From Akkermansia muciniphila (GTDB lineage Bacteria; Verrucomicrobiota; Verrucomicrobiia; Verrucomicrobiales; Akkermansiaceae), in the NCBI GenBank assembly GCA_945860285.1, contig CAMAQB010000038.1, positions 1 to 33,248 on the forward strand: DNA of 33,248 nucleotides, read 5' to 3'. A program made the position numbers and the translations under genes. Below are positions 6,578 to 13,488 of this stretch, one piece after another. Under the pieces are notes generated by a model that searched no databases, was not told the DNA's origin, and saw nothing but the letters and a program-made list of their open reading frames with translations. Every line of letters begins with the position of its first letter. The first letter of the stretch is position 1.

Positions 6578-7780
6578 TTACGGCTGGGTAGCGCGGGCTT
6601 GGAGGGTGACGAAGCCTTGGGGCAGCGTGGTGGTCACCCGCCAGGTCGCCACGTTGATGTCGCCGCTGATGCGGGTGGCGGTGTGCGAGGAGCGTTGGGA
6701 GAATTTCGGAATGACGGAAAGTTGAACGACGCCCTCTATTGGGAAGTCTCGTGTTTCGATCAGGATGTTGACGGGAGCGTTGTTTTGGATCGCCACATCG
6801 GCAGCAGCAATTAAAGGCGCGGTTGGCTCGAGAGGAGCATTTACCGAGTCCACGCTGACGACGCGAGCTTTCGGTGCGTTTGCTGCAGGCCAGAGGATGG
6901 GTGGGTTCGCTGGCGGGACGCCGATGGTCTCAGGATACACCTTAAGCGTCGTTGAGAGTTCCTGAGTTTCTATTCTAACAATCCCCCTTGCGCCGGTTTC
7001 CTGAGATGCTTCTATAGTGCCTGTTCCGCTTACATTCGAGGCAATTAAACGCACGGCTCCAGGACTACCTTGATAAGTTCCCTCGTTATATCGAACACTC
7101 CCACCTCGAACGTCAATGCTGCCTAAGATGCTTATTTGACCGCTCGATGCGATGAGAATTGCCCCGCCGCCGCCTGCTCCAGAGCGATAGTCTGCCCGCC
7201 CGCCTGAGCCACCTATCAATGGAATAGCCTGCGGATTTCCATATATTCCTCTGTAAACGCCATGTTCATTATTGGGAGGGCCGCCTCCAGGACCATAACC
7301 CGAGCCGCTTCCTTCCGGCCCTGTGGCGGCTCCACGGAAGGCACCCGGCCCGCCAGAGCTTGGCGTTAGCCTCTCCGGAGAAAGGCTAGTTCCACCTTCA
7401 CCTCTGAGATCAAGGATTCCGTTGACCGTAACATTCCCCTGCACCAACCAAACCACTGGTGCTTTGCTGGGGTGATTTTTAAATGTCACCTTTCTACCGA
7501 CCAACTGCGCAGGCGATCCAGTGGTATGACCCTCTATATTGACCGACGAGTATTTAAAAACCACCGCCCATTTCTCCGGGTCATAGACGCCTTTGCCGAC
7601 ATTGGCGGTGTTGTTTTGATCCCAAGTGCCGGTGACGGCTTGGGAGAGGTCGATCACCGTGTCTTCAGTGATGTTGAGCGCGCCGTCCGAGCCATCGCTA
7701 GGGATGGCGAGTTGGGCGGTAGCGGTGAGGATGCAGCCGAAAAATGCGACGGCAGCGAGTATCAGTTGTTTATGTTTCAT
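6578..7780 (-). CDS. Exported glycine-rich protein of unknown function
   Basis: A 400-residue protein with a clear signal peptide (MKHKQLILAAVAFFGCILTA, cleavage near residue 22). After an N-terminal strand-rich part, residues of about 130-240 are glycine-rich, with GGSGG, GAGGGGAILIA and ILGSIDVRGG. This pattern resembles glycine-rich parallel beta-helix or beta-sandwich surface proteins in which '(G)n-A-I-x-I-A-x-G-x-I-x-I-x-G-x-I-x-x-x-G-G' repeats as rungs. The remaining C-terminal third is plain beta-type sequence. The catalytic role, if any, is unknown. It is the last of three minus-strand genes, 46 bp after the SREVSVFN repeat protein, and is followed by a terminator. No LPXTG, PEP-CTERM or autotransporter motif was seen. 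Confidence 0.7.
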   Translation of the reverse strand: MKHKQLILAAVAFFGCILTATAQLAIPSDGSDGALNITEDTVIDLSQAVTGTWDQNNTANVGKGVYDPEKWAVVFKYSSVNIEGHTTGSPAQLVGRKVTFKNHPSKAPVVWLVQGNVTVNGILDLRGEGGTSLSPERLTPSSGGPGAFRGAATGPEGSGSGYGPGGGPPNNEHGVYRGIYGNPQAIPLIGGSGGRADYRSGAGGGGAILIASSGQISILGSIDVRGGSVRYNEGTYQGSPGAVRLIASNVSGTGTIEASQETGARGIVRIETQELSTTLKVYPETIGVPPANPPILWPAANAPKARVVSVDSVNAPLEPTAPLIAAADVAIQNNAPVNILIETRDFPIEGVVQLSVIPKFSQRSSHTATRISGDINVATWRVTTTLPQGFVTLQARATQP

Positions 7781-7826
7781 TAGTTCAATTATTTTTTTGG
7801 TTTATGTATTTCAGGGTTCTTTAGGG

Positions 7827-8699
7827 CTAGTAAGAGGTTTCGTTGAAGTTGAGGACGCTGACTTCGCGGGAGATGGCTTCGAGCGGGGCACTGGGGCTGC
7901 CGAAGTTAAAAACGCTGACCTCGCGGGTCTCGATCTGGGCGAGATCGCTGGGGGGCACGGCCTGGCCGTTATAGACGGAGATTTCCCGCGTGATGGCTTC
8001 GGCAATGGCAGGTGGCCCGCCAGGTGTGGTGCCGGGGTTGCTGCCGAAGTTAAACACACTGACCTCGCGGGTTTCGATCTGGAGGAGATCGCTGGGGGGG
8101 ACTTGCTGACCGTTGTAGAGGGAGATTTCGCGGGAATTCGCCTCGAAGGTGGCACTGGGGCTGCCGAAGTTGAACACGGATTGCTCACGGGTGTTTGCCT
8201 CGAAGGTGGCGGAAGGACTGCCGAAGTTAAAGACGCTGACTTCTCGGCTCTCGCGCTGGAGGATCATATAGCTCGTGATGCGGAAGAGGTTTAGGTAGGT
8301 CTGGTAGTTCGTGAGGCCGCTACCGTTGGTGGCGAGCTTGATGCCATCCGTGGGGTCGAGAGGGTTGAGGAACTCTCGATTGTTGAGTTCATAAACGTCG
8401 TCGATGCCATCGCCATCGGTATCCAACGGGGCATACTTCCCGAAGGGGATGGCGCGGAAAAAGCCTTTTTGAACCGAAGGGACGAGCTCTATTACCGATT
8501 GCATTGCTAGGCTCATATCGATAGATCTCCAATGGATCAGATCTTCGGAATATTGGAGCAGATAGTAGCTGCTGGGAGCCTCCGCATACGCGATGATGGC
8601 CATGCCATTCTCGATGCGGAAGCTGCCGATGGTGTTGCGGTCAGCCTGGGCATGTGCAGAGGCCGATAGAAGCAGGAGAATGAGTGCGAAGCGTTTCAT
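7827..8699 (-). CDS. Exported protein with [S/T]REVSVFN repeats
   Basis: A 290-residue protein starting at ATG 8699 with a signal peptide (MKRFALILLLLSASAHAQA). An upstream in-frame extension to 8858 was rejected because it precedes the signal peptide and is rich in Arg. Residues of about 40-88 form a strand module (YYLLQYSEDLIHWRSID ending GFFRAIPFG) of the kind that often closes Verrucomicrobia exported proteins. Next come DTDGDGIDDVYEL (a calcium-binding thrombospondin-3/dockerin-like loop) and about 30 more residues. The last 140 residues are seven repeats of 14-27 residues, each opening with (S/T)RE(V/I/Q)S(V/L)(F/Y/L)N. Function is unknown; an extracellular or surface role is inferred. 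It lies between two other uncharacterised genes on the same strand. Confidence 0.75.
   Translation of the reverse strand: MKRFALILLLLSASAHAQADRNTIGSFRIENGMAIIAYAEAPSSYYLLQYSEDLIHWRSIDMSLAMQSVIELVPSVQKGFFRAIPFGKYAPLDTDGDGIDDVYELNNREFLNPLDPTDGIKLATNGSGLTNYQTYLNLFRITSYMILQRESREVSVFNFGSPSATFEANTREQSVFNFGSPSATFEANSREISLYNGQQVPPSDLLQIETREVSVFNFGSNPGTTPGGPPAIAEAITREISVYNGQAVPPSDLAQIETREVSVFNFGSPSAPLEAISREVSVLNFNETSY
7830..8249 (-). repeat. Coding repeats: seven [S/T]RExSVxN units
   Basis: Seven units fill the C-terminal half of the protein. Two consecutive 19-residue units are nearly identical (SREVSVFNFGSPSATFEAN, then TREQSVFNFG...). Two 21-residue units carry YNGQ.VPPSDL.QIE, alternating with FNFGS units, and one is expanded to 27 residues by GTTPGGPP. 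The last is cut to 14 residues at the stop. At DNA level adjacent copies are close to identical, which suggests recent duplication or recombination within the gene. Confidence 0.85.
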
Positions 8700-8773
8700 A
8701 AGAAAGTGATGGGCTGATAAATGGGTATCATTGTCGCGAGGTTCATAGTGTGCCAGCAAGGCGGATGTCAAGT

Positions 8774-9466
8774 TTAGCCGACGACGATGATGCTCACCTC
8801 GGTGCTCCATTGGCCGATTTGGGCGTCGCCTTTGCGGTAGATTGCTTTGTAGGTCCATTTGGCGGGGGTGGTGGGGAGGGGGGTGGTGTCGGTGTAGCCG
8901 GGGGTGGTGTCGAAGGTGAGCAGGGTGTAGCCGGTGCCGCGATCCACGTGGATCTCGATCATGTCCAGCTTGTTGCCGAAGCCCTGCCAGCCCCAGACGA
9001 CCTGCACCTGACTGCCGCTGCTGACGAGGGTGAGCACTGGCGTGATGGTGGTTTCGTCCATGGCGGACTGCTCGCTGCCCTCGATGCCTAGTGCCTTGCC
9101 GATGGAGTCGTTGTAGGCGGTGCTGGCCTTGATCTGGCGGACGAGTGCGCGGAAACGGCCTTCCACGCCCGGAGCCACTGGCGGGACGGCGGCAGGAAGC
9201 ACGGGTGCTACTGGCGCTCCGGTGGGAGGGGATGCGCCGCCATCACGCACGATGTCCGCCCAGGCGACTGCCTGGCGGGCGGCGTTTTTCAGGACGGTCT
9301 CGTTTTCGAGGACATGAGCGTAGTAGGCGGCATCCGCCGCTTGGGCAGCCACTTGCGCGGGGGTCAGCCCGAGGGTGGCGGCGTAGCCGGCGATGGCGTT
9401 CTTGGTGGTGTTGAGCTGGTCGGAAAATCCGGCGCCTCCTTGCATGATGTAATCGGTCTTGGCCAT
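8774..9466 (-). CDS. Uncharacterised protein with C-terminal fibronectin-like domain
   Basis: A 230-residue protein with no signal peptide. Residues 1-75 form Ala-rich helices (TLGLTPAQVAAQAADAAYYA); a Pro/Ala linker (about 78-100) follows, then RFRALVRQIKAS with NDSIGKALGIEG, and finally strands including VVWGWQGFGNKLDMIEIHVD and WTYKAIYRKGDAQIGQWS. This order (helical N-terminus with 'LGL', 'R.LVR.I.A...(Y/V).D..(K/R)..LGI', then an Ig/fibronectin-like end) matches a family I recall from Verrucomicrobia, Planctomycetes and Bacteroidetes; its role is unknown to me. It is the first gene of the three-gene minus-strand group, 74 bp upstream of the repeat protein, and the palindrome array lies just ahead of its start. 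Confidence 0.65.
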   Translation of the reverse strand: MAKTDYIMQGGAGFSDQLNTTKNAIAGYAATLGLTPAQVAAQAADAAYYAHVLENETVLKNAARQAVAWADIVRDGGASPPTGAPVAPVLPAAVPPVAPGVEGRFRALVRQIKASTAYNDSIGKALGIEGSEQSAMDETTITPVLTLVSSGSQVQVVWGWQGFGNKLDMIEIHVDRGTGYTLLTFDTTPGYTDTTPLPTTPAKWTYKAIYRKGDAQIGQWSTEVSIIVVG

Positions 9467-9558
9467 GGTGGTTGTTTTTAGGTTTCGATGTTCAATTGCT
9501 TACAGTTTAAGGAGAATCGTTGTGCTGGAAGGGCTACGGCCTGTGAGTATAGCAGGAA

Positions 9559-9784
9559 AACCGCGTGGTTTTGGGTAGGAAACCGCGCGGTTGTGGGGCG
9601 TAACCGTGCGGTTGAGGGGAAAAACCATGCGGCTGGAGAGCGCAACCGTGTGGTTGGAGAGCGCAACCGTGCGGCTTTGGAGGGCAACCGCGTGGCTGGG
9701 AACCGCAACCGCGTGGTTTCGGGTGTGAATTGGCGTGGTTTTGGGTGCGAACCGGCGTGGTTGCGAGGGTGAACTGGCGCGGAT
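9559..9784. repeat. Array of 11 palindromic 21-22 bp units
   Basis: Cores resembling AACCGYGYGGTT begin at 9559, 9581, 9602, 9623, 9644, 9665, 9686, 9707, 9728, 9750 and 9772. Spacing is 21 bp in seven steps and 22 bp in three. The unit at 9581 is a perfect 12-bp palindrome (AACCGCGCGGTT). Others keep partial dyad symmetry, for example AACCGTGCGGTT, AACCGTGTGGTT and AACCGCGTGGTT. The last three units are shifted to AA(T/C)(T/C)GGCG(T/C)GG. The spacers vary more (GTGGGGCGT, GAGGGGAAA, GGAGAGCGC). All reading frames across it stay open because the period is close to a multiple of three, but the 22-bp steps shift the frame, arguing against a coding repeat. Confidence 0.9.
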
Positions 9785-10001
9785 GCTGGACCAATCGCCT
9801 TGCGGCGGAGTTTCCAGAGCGGGAGGCTCTGCGGCGAAGGTGATGCCGGGGAAGCCAGCGAGCAGGAGTGGGTTCTTCCCCGCTGGGGAGAACACGCACC
9901 CCGGGCAATGCCAAGAATTTAGGGGAGGTTAATTCCACGCAGAAAGCTACTAGCTTGAGTAGGCCGGAATTGGCAAGCGAAAAGTTCATCATCTTGCCCA
10001 T
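9785..10001. other. Intergenic region without an identified gene
   Basis: Between the repeat array and the presumed tlyA terminator I see no supported gene. It holds a small hairpin (CAGAGC-GGGAG-GCTCTG, 9815-9831), a larger imperfect one (TTCTTCCCC-GCT-GGGGAGAA, about 9874-9892) and the left half of an inverted repeat (GGAATTGGCA, 9966-9975; partner at 10015-10024). A minus-strand frame that continues into the repeat array is open but has no recognisable domain. Confidence 0.5.
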
Positions 10002-10028
10002 AAAAAAAAAGGGGTGCCAATTCCCTTT
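10002..10028 (-). terminator. Possible terminator of tlyA
   Basis: Read on the minus strand, AAAGGG (10028-10023) can pair with CCCTTT (10013-10008) over a 9-base loop, followed by an uninterrupted run of T (A on the plus strand, 10002-10010). It lies about 75 bp past the tlyA stop. The stem is short (6 bp), so termination efficiency is uncertain, but the nine-base T-run is typical. Confidence 0.5.
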
Positions 10029-10103
10029 CTCTATTTTGTCACTTTCATAACTATTTAGGCTAACTCTTTCTAACGCTTGCCTTTGCTGATGGAATTTGCC
10101 TGA

Positions 10104-10829
10104 TCAGCCAATCCACGCGAGAAATTCATGATTGCCATCGGTGCCGGTGATGGGTGATTCGATCAATCCCCGCCACTCCTTAGAGGTCGTTGTCGCGACA
10201 AATTGGCGAATTTTCTCCACCGCTTTTTGGTGCAGAGAATGATCACGCACAATGCCCCCCTTACCGATATCATTTCGCTCGAGTTCGAACTGTGGTTTGA
10301 TCAAGCAGATCAATTGCCCCTGCGGCTTGAGAACCGCAAACACTGCAGGTAAAACTTTCGTCAGCGAAATAAACGAAAGATCCATCACCGCTAGATCGAT
10401 TGGTTCGCCGAGATCTGCCAGCTGCATGTGGCGGGCATTGAATTTTTCCTTCACCAGCACCCGCGGGTCGCAGCGGATTTTCCAGGCGAGCTGATTGGTA
10501 CCGACGTCGAGGGCATGAACCCTTAGCGCGCCCCGCTGGAGCAGGCAATCGGTGAATCCGCCTGTTGACGCGCCGACATCGGCACAGATCATGCCGGTAA
10601 CATCGACCTGGAAATGCTCGAGCGCGCCTTCCAGCTTCAAGCCGCCCCGACCCACGAACTTGAGTTTTTCCTTGATCTCCAGAGGCGCGTCCAACGCCAG
10701 TGCCACGCTGGGTTTTTCGATGAGACGATCACCGCTGCGCACTTCCCCCGCGAGAACCAGACGTTTGGCCTGCTCGCGCGACTCACACAAGCCGCGCGCG
10801 ACCAACAATGCATCGACCCTCTCTTTCAT
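10104..10829 (-). CDS. tlyA: TlyA-family rRNA 2'-O-methyltransferase
   Basis: A 241-residue protein of the TlyA/hemolysin family, which methylates ribose of rRNA (in mycobacteria 16S and 23S cytidines) using SAM in the cytoplasm. An N-terminal S4 RNA-binding domain (about 1-60, MKERVDALLVARGLCESREQ) precedes an FtsJ-like Rossmann fold with motif I ADVGASTGGFTD (83-94). The catalytic Lys-Asp-Lys-Glu set of FtsJ enzymes can be placed at Lys65, Asp150 (MDLSF), Lys178 (IKPQFE) and Glu235 (NHEF). Length is slightly below the usual 250-270. The ATG at 10829 directly gives the family start (MKERVD). The gene stands alone, with a divergent TPR gene 152 bp to the right. The name hemolysin is historical; rRNA methylation is the better-supported role. 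Confidence 0.93.
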   Translation of the reverse strand: MKERVDALLVARGLCESREQAKRLVLAGEVRSGDRLIEKPSVALALDAPLEIKEKLKFVGRGGLKLEGALEHFQVDVTGMICADVGASTGGFTDCLLQRGALRVHALDVGTNQLAWKIRCDPRVLVKEKFNARHMQLADLGEPIDLAVMDLSFISLTKVLPAVFAVLKPQGQLICLIKPQFELERNDIGKGGIVRDHSLHQKAVEKIRQFVATTTSKEWRGLIESPITGTDGNHEFLAWIG

Positions 10830-10981
10830 CCGCGCAGGAACCTAGCATCACGCTGGGAACAATGCCAAGAGATACTATTGTGTGCGACGAACGGCGGATA
10901 GTCCGCTGCTACCACGCGTAAAGAAAAAATAGTGCAATCTCCCACTTGCCAATTGCAAGCGGATGAGCTAGTTATTTTGTC

Positions 10982-11758
10982 ATGTCGAACGCAAATCCAC
11001 ACGTTGCCCTGCTCATTCTGCTCTGCTTGGTTGCCGTTGCGCCCGCCCAAGTCACCCCTGCCGGTGAAGAAAAATCGAACAAGAGGCCCGAATTGACGGA
11101 GACTCAGAAAGAGTTCACCAACCTGCCGGAGCAGCAGCGCAAGGACTTCTTCAAGCATCTCAAGGAAGCGGAGCGTTTGTTCAATCAGAAGCGGATTTTC
11201 GAGTGCATTTCGGAAGTCCGCGAGTCCAGCAAGATTTTCAACAAGAGTTCGGAGGTTTACAACCTGTTGGGCAGTTGTTACGTAGAGTTTCGCGATTTTG
11301 ACAAAGCCCGCGAGTTGTTCAATAAAGCGGATCAAATCAGCCCCAACCAGGCCACCATTCTTTTCAACATTGCCGAGATGGAATTTGTCACCCACAACTG
11401 GAAATCGTGCCTGGAGAAAATGAACCGCACCATCAAGCTGCTGCCCAAACAGGATGTGATTACCAGAAGATTGGTGGAGTTCAAAATCATGCTCTGCCAC
11501 ATCGCCCTAGGCGATCAGGAGGAGGCGAACAAGATGGCGGAAAAATATGACCCCCTTGAAGATGACTCACCGTATTATTATTACGCCCAGGCGTCGCTCT
11601 GCTATCGCGACAAGGATGTCGTCAAGGCGGAGGAATGGTATCAAATGGCCAACCGGGTGTTTCAGAACTCAGGCATGCTTTCGGCATGGCAGGACACACT
11701 GATCGAGTTCGGCTACATTGCCAGTTTCTACGGTGGCAATGCCGATGCCGAGAAGTAG
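10982..11758 (+). CDS. Exported TPR-repeat protein
   Basis: A 258-residue protein with a signal peptide (hydrophobic residues about 8-20, AVAPAQ cleavage region near 23). A charged segment and at least three tetratricopeptide-like helical hairpins follow: SSEVYNLLGSCYVEFRDFDKA is a good TPR, succeeded by ATILFNIAEMEFVTHNWKS and further pairs up to about residue 235. TPR domains bind partner proteins, here presumably in the periplasm or at the envelope; the partner is not evident. It is a single gene, convergent with folB (12 bp apart) and divergent from tlyA. The ATG at 10982 immediately precedes a sensible signal peptide. Similar short TPR proteins are common in Verrucomicrobia without an assigned role. 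Confidence 0.8.
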   Translation: MSNANPHVALLILLCLVAVAPAQVTPAGEEKSNKRPELTETQKEFTNLPEQQRKDFFKHLKEAERLFNQKRIFECISEVRESSKIFNKSSEVYNLLGSCYVEFRDFDKARELFNKADQISPNQATILFNIAEMEFVTHNWKSCLEKMNRTIKLLPKQDVITRRLVEFKIMLCHIALGDQEEANKMAEKYDPLEDDSPYYYYAQASLCYRDKDVVKAEEWYQMANRVFQNSGMLSAWQDTLIEFGYIASFYGGNADAEK

Positions 11759-11770
11759 GCGTGGAAATTT

Positions 11771-12118
11771 TCACGCGTGTTTTTCTAACACCACCGCGAC
11801 CGACCGCGTTTGCGGTAGGATGAACTTCTCCACCGAAACCCTGACGCTTGCCAGGGCGTGTTTCTTCAGTAACATGTTGGCGGCTTCTATGGCCAATGTC
11901 TCGATCAATCGCCGGGGACTTTTTGCCGCCAGTTCCTCCAAATCCCCCACCACGGCGGCATAGTCGATCGTGCCGTCGAGATCATCTGCCAGATTCTCCC
12001 ATGAGGCGGAGGGCCTGAGGACAACGTCCATGAGCAACTCCTGGATGACCGCACGCTCCTCATCGGGCACGCCCACATGACAATTCAGGCGCAGTCCGTT
12101 GATGCAAATCTCATTCAT
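11771..12118 (-). CDS. folB: Dihydroneopterin aldolase
   Basis: FolB converts 7,8-dihydroneopterin to 6-hydroxymethyl-dihydropterin and glycolaldehyde in folate synthesis. The 115-residue protein shows the family pattern: NGLRLNCHVGVPDEER near the start (Glu20/21 region), IDYAAV (51-56), LIETLAIEAANML with Glu73, and VSVEKF with Lys98 in the position of the catalytic lysine. The usual Pro after the Lys is replaced by Phe. The start is placed at ATG 12118 (MNEICINGL), because the longer reading begins inside the upstream HAD gene and adds unconserved residues. The start overlaps the HAD stop by 8 bp, so the two are translationally coupled at the end of a four-gene minus-strand operon. Other folate genes are not in the window. 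Confidence 0.9.
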   Translation of the reverse strand: MNEICINGLRLNCHVGVPDEERAVIQELLMDVVLRPSASWENLADDLDGTIDYAAVVGDLEELAAKSPRRLIETLAIEAANMLLKKHALASVRVSVEKFILPQTRSVAVVLEKHA

Positions 12119-12752
12119 GATCCGGACGCTTGTAGGCATTCATCATCATTCGCATCGCCAACAAGTCCTCGACCATCCAGTCGGGCTCGGCGGCAGCCAA
12201 GACATCGTGATGCGTATAGCCTGTCAACAACGCAACGCTGCTGACCCCGCCGTGCTTGGCGGTTATCACATCATGAACCATATCGCCCAGAAACGCGGTT
12301 TCCGAAGCTGCCAGCGAATGATTGGACAACACCTGGCCAATCACGTTGCGTTTGTCGAGCACCCCCGAGTAGGTGGCTTCAAAAAACCGCTGCAATTCTA
12401 GTTCGTCGAGTTGTTTTTCGAATGTAGCCCGATCCATGCTTGTGAGAACAAAACAACGGATTTTCCGTTCATGGCACCATTCGAGCTTTTCGCGCGCATG
12501 AGGCAGCACCGTTACCGGCACAGTTGATTCCGCAAAGGCCTGGCGGAAATGATTTTCCAGATCTCCCAATGGAACTCCGGGAAGATGTTCTTCATAAAAT
12601 TCCCCATACGGCAGGCGGAAAAGTCGGCGAAATTCTTCCCTCTCCAGGGGAGTTTTTCCGTGGCGCACGAAAACAGAATTGGTGGCCTCCAGAGTGGGGC
12701 CAATGTCGTCGACCAGGGTGCCTGACCAGTCGAAAATGAGATTTTTAAACAT
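12111..12752 (-). CDS. HAD-superfamily hydrolase (phosphatase-like)
   Basis: A 213-residue haloacid dehalogenase-fold hydrolase, phosphoglycolate-phosphatase-like in size and layout. Motif I is FDWSGTL (nucleophile Asp8), motif II VLTSMDR, motif III contains a Lys (LDKRNV), and motif IV is FLGDMVHDV with the acidic pair. A helical cap lies between motifs I and II. The second Asp of the canonical DxDGT is a Ser (Asp8-x-Ser10). In phosphatases that residue is the general acid/base, so specificity or mechanism may differ. ATG 12752 gives MFKNLIFDWSGT, the usual short lead-in, and is preferred to 12806, which overlaps the upstream gene. It lies 16 bp after the dciA-like gene and is coupled to folB. 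A role in dephosphorylating a pterin precursor is possible but unproven. Confidence 0.85.
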   Translation of the reverse strand: MFKNLIFDWSGTLVDDIGPTLEATNSVFVRHGKTPLEREEFRRLFRLPYGEFYEEHLPGVPLGDLENHFRQAFAESTVPVTVLPHAREKLEWCHERKIRCFVLTSMDRATFEKQLDELELQRFFEATYSGVLDKRNVIGQVLSNHSLAASETAFLGDMVHDVITAKHGGVSSVALLTGYTHHDVLAAAEPDWMVEDLLAMRMMMNAYKRPDHE

Positions 12753-12768
12753 ATCCGTGGAAGTTGCT

Positions 12769-13140
12769 TCAGCCAGCAGTGAAACGAAGGGATGTGATTT
12801 TGCCATTTGCCGCCGCCTGCTGTATTTTCGCCAGCAAACTTCCGCGCATCTGCTCCAGATGGAATTTCATCGTCGGCTGGGTGACGCGAATCGTCAGAAC
12901 CCCCTTTTTCAAGGAAACCGGCTCGCTGCCCTTGGCCACGTATTCTCCGGCAAGTTCACCCCAGATGGCGCGCAGACGCTGCTCTTCCATGCCGTCGGAC
13001 AAACCGACCAAGCGCACGATTTCGTCGACAAACTCCGCCGCCCGATGAACCCCCGCATTAAGATCCAGCGGCTCGTCAAAACCCCGCCACTCGCGCCGAA
13101 CCTTCCTTCTTATGGCATCCAGTGGATGTTTGTTCTTCAT
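12769..13140 (-). CDS. DUF721 / DciA-like protein
   Basis: A 123-residue protein matching the DUF721 pattern: WGELAGEYVAKGSEPVSLKKGVL, then IRVTQPTMKFHLEQMRGSLL and a short end. DciA proteins of this family load the replicative helicase DnaB in bacteria that lack DnaC or DnaI. The core 'W..lvG...a.hs.P..l..g.L.v.v.s..w...L......l' is visible. An N-terminal helix of about 45 residues (RRKVRREWRG) precedes it. The start is set at ATG 13140 (MKNKHPL); the longer open frame to 13572 overlaps the ferredoxin gene on the same strand in another frame. It begins 7 bp after the ferredoxin stop, indicating one operon. Confidence 0.8.
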   Translation of the reverse strand: MKNKHPLDAIRRKVRREWRGFDEPLDLNAGVHRAAEFVDEIVRLVGLSDGMEEQRLRAIWGELAGEYVAKGSEPVSLKKGVLTIRVTQPTMKFHLEQMRGSLLAKIQQAAANGKITSLRFTAG

Positions 13141-13147
13141 GACCCGG

Positions 13148-13378
13148 TCAGCCGTCCTCGCCAATGGCCTCCACCGGACATCCCTCCATGGCCTCGCGAC
13201 ACTGCTTCGCCTCCTCCTCGCTCTCGGGCTGTTTGAAAACATAGGAATAACCCTCGTCATCAGATCGGGTGAAGTTCTGTGGCGCTGTTTCGCGACAAAG
13301 GTCGCAATCAATGCATTGGCTATCCACATAAAACTTGCCTGCCACATTTTCTTTATTACGATCTTCCTTGTCAGCCAT
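13148..13378 (-). CDS. Ferredoxin, single [4Fe-4S]
   Basis: A small electron carrier of 76 residues. Cys22-x2-Cys25-x2-Cys28 (CIDCDLC) plus Cys67 in GCPVEAIG would bind one [4Fe-4S] cluster. An extra Cys60 sits seven residues before Cys67, where two-cluster or disulfide-bearing ferredoxins may have one. The N-terminus MADKEDRNKENVAGKFYVDS suits a start at 13378. An upstream ATG at 13402 would add eight residues (MASAHTTN). It is the first gene of the minus-strand operon ferredoxin, dciA-like, HAD, folB, with a divergent promoter region of roughly 90-110 bp shared with the membrane-protein gene at 13489. The redox partner is not evident from context. Confidence 0.9.
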   Translation of the reverse strand: MADKEDRNKENVAGKFYVDSQCIDCDLCRETAPQNFTRSDDEGYSYVFKQPESEEEAKQCREAMEGCPVEAIGEDG

Positions 13379-13488
13379 ATTGGTGGTGTGCGCCGAAGCC
13401 ATCGCCTTAATTCTCCGATTTTGCAACCAGTTTTTTTGTTTTTCTCTTTCGTTACCCCGCATTTCCGACTAACCTGCGAGCCACTCTC

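Noticed and set aside
9488-9772. Heptad-repeat proteins encoded by the 21-bp array (either strand)
   Set aside because: All frames are open only because the period is close to a multiple of three, and the three 22-bp steps break every heptad frame. The dyad-symmetric core fits a DNA-level feature better.
10946-10974. TTGCCA-17 bp-TAGTTA promoter before the TPR gene
   Set aside because: The -35 fits but the -10 matches only two of six consensus bases, and it would imply a leaderless transcript; not strong enough to list.
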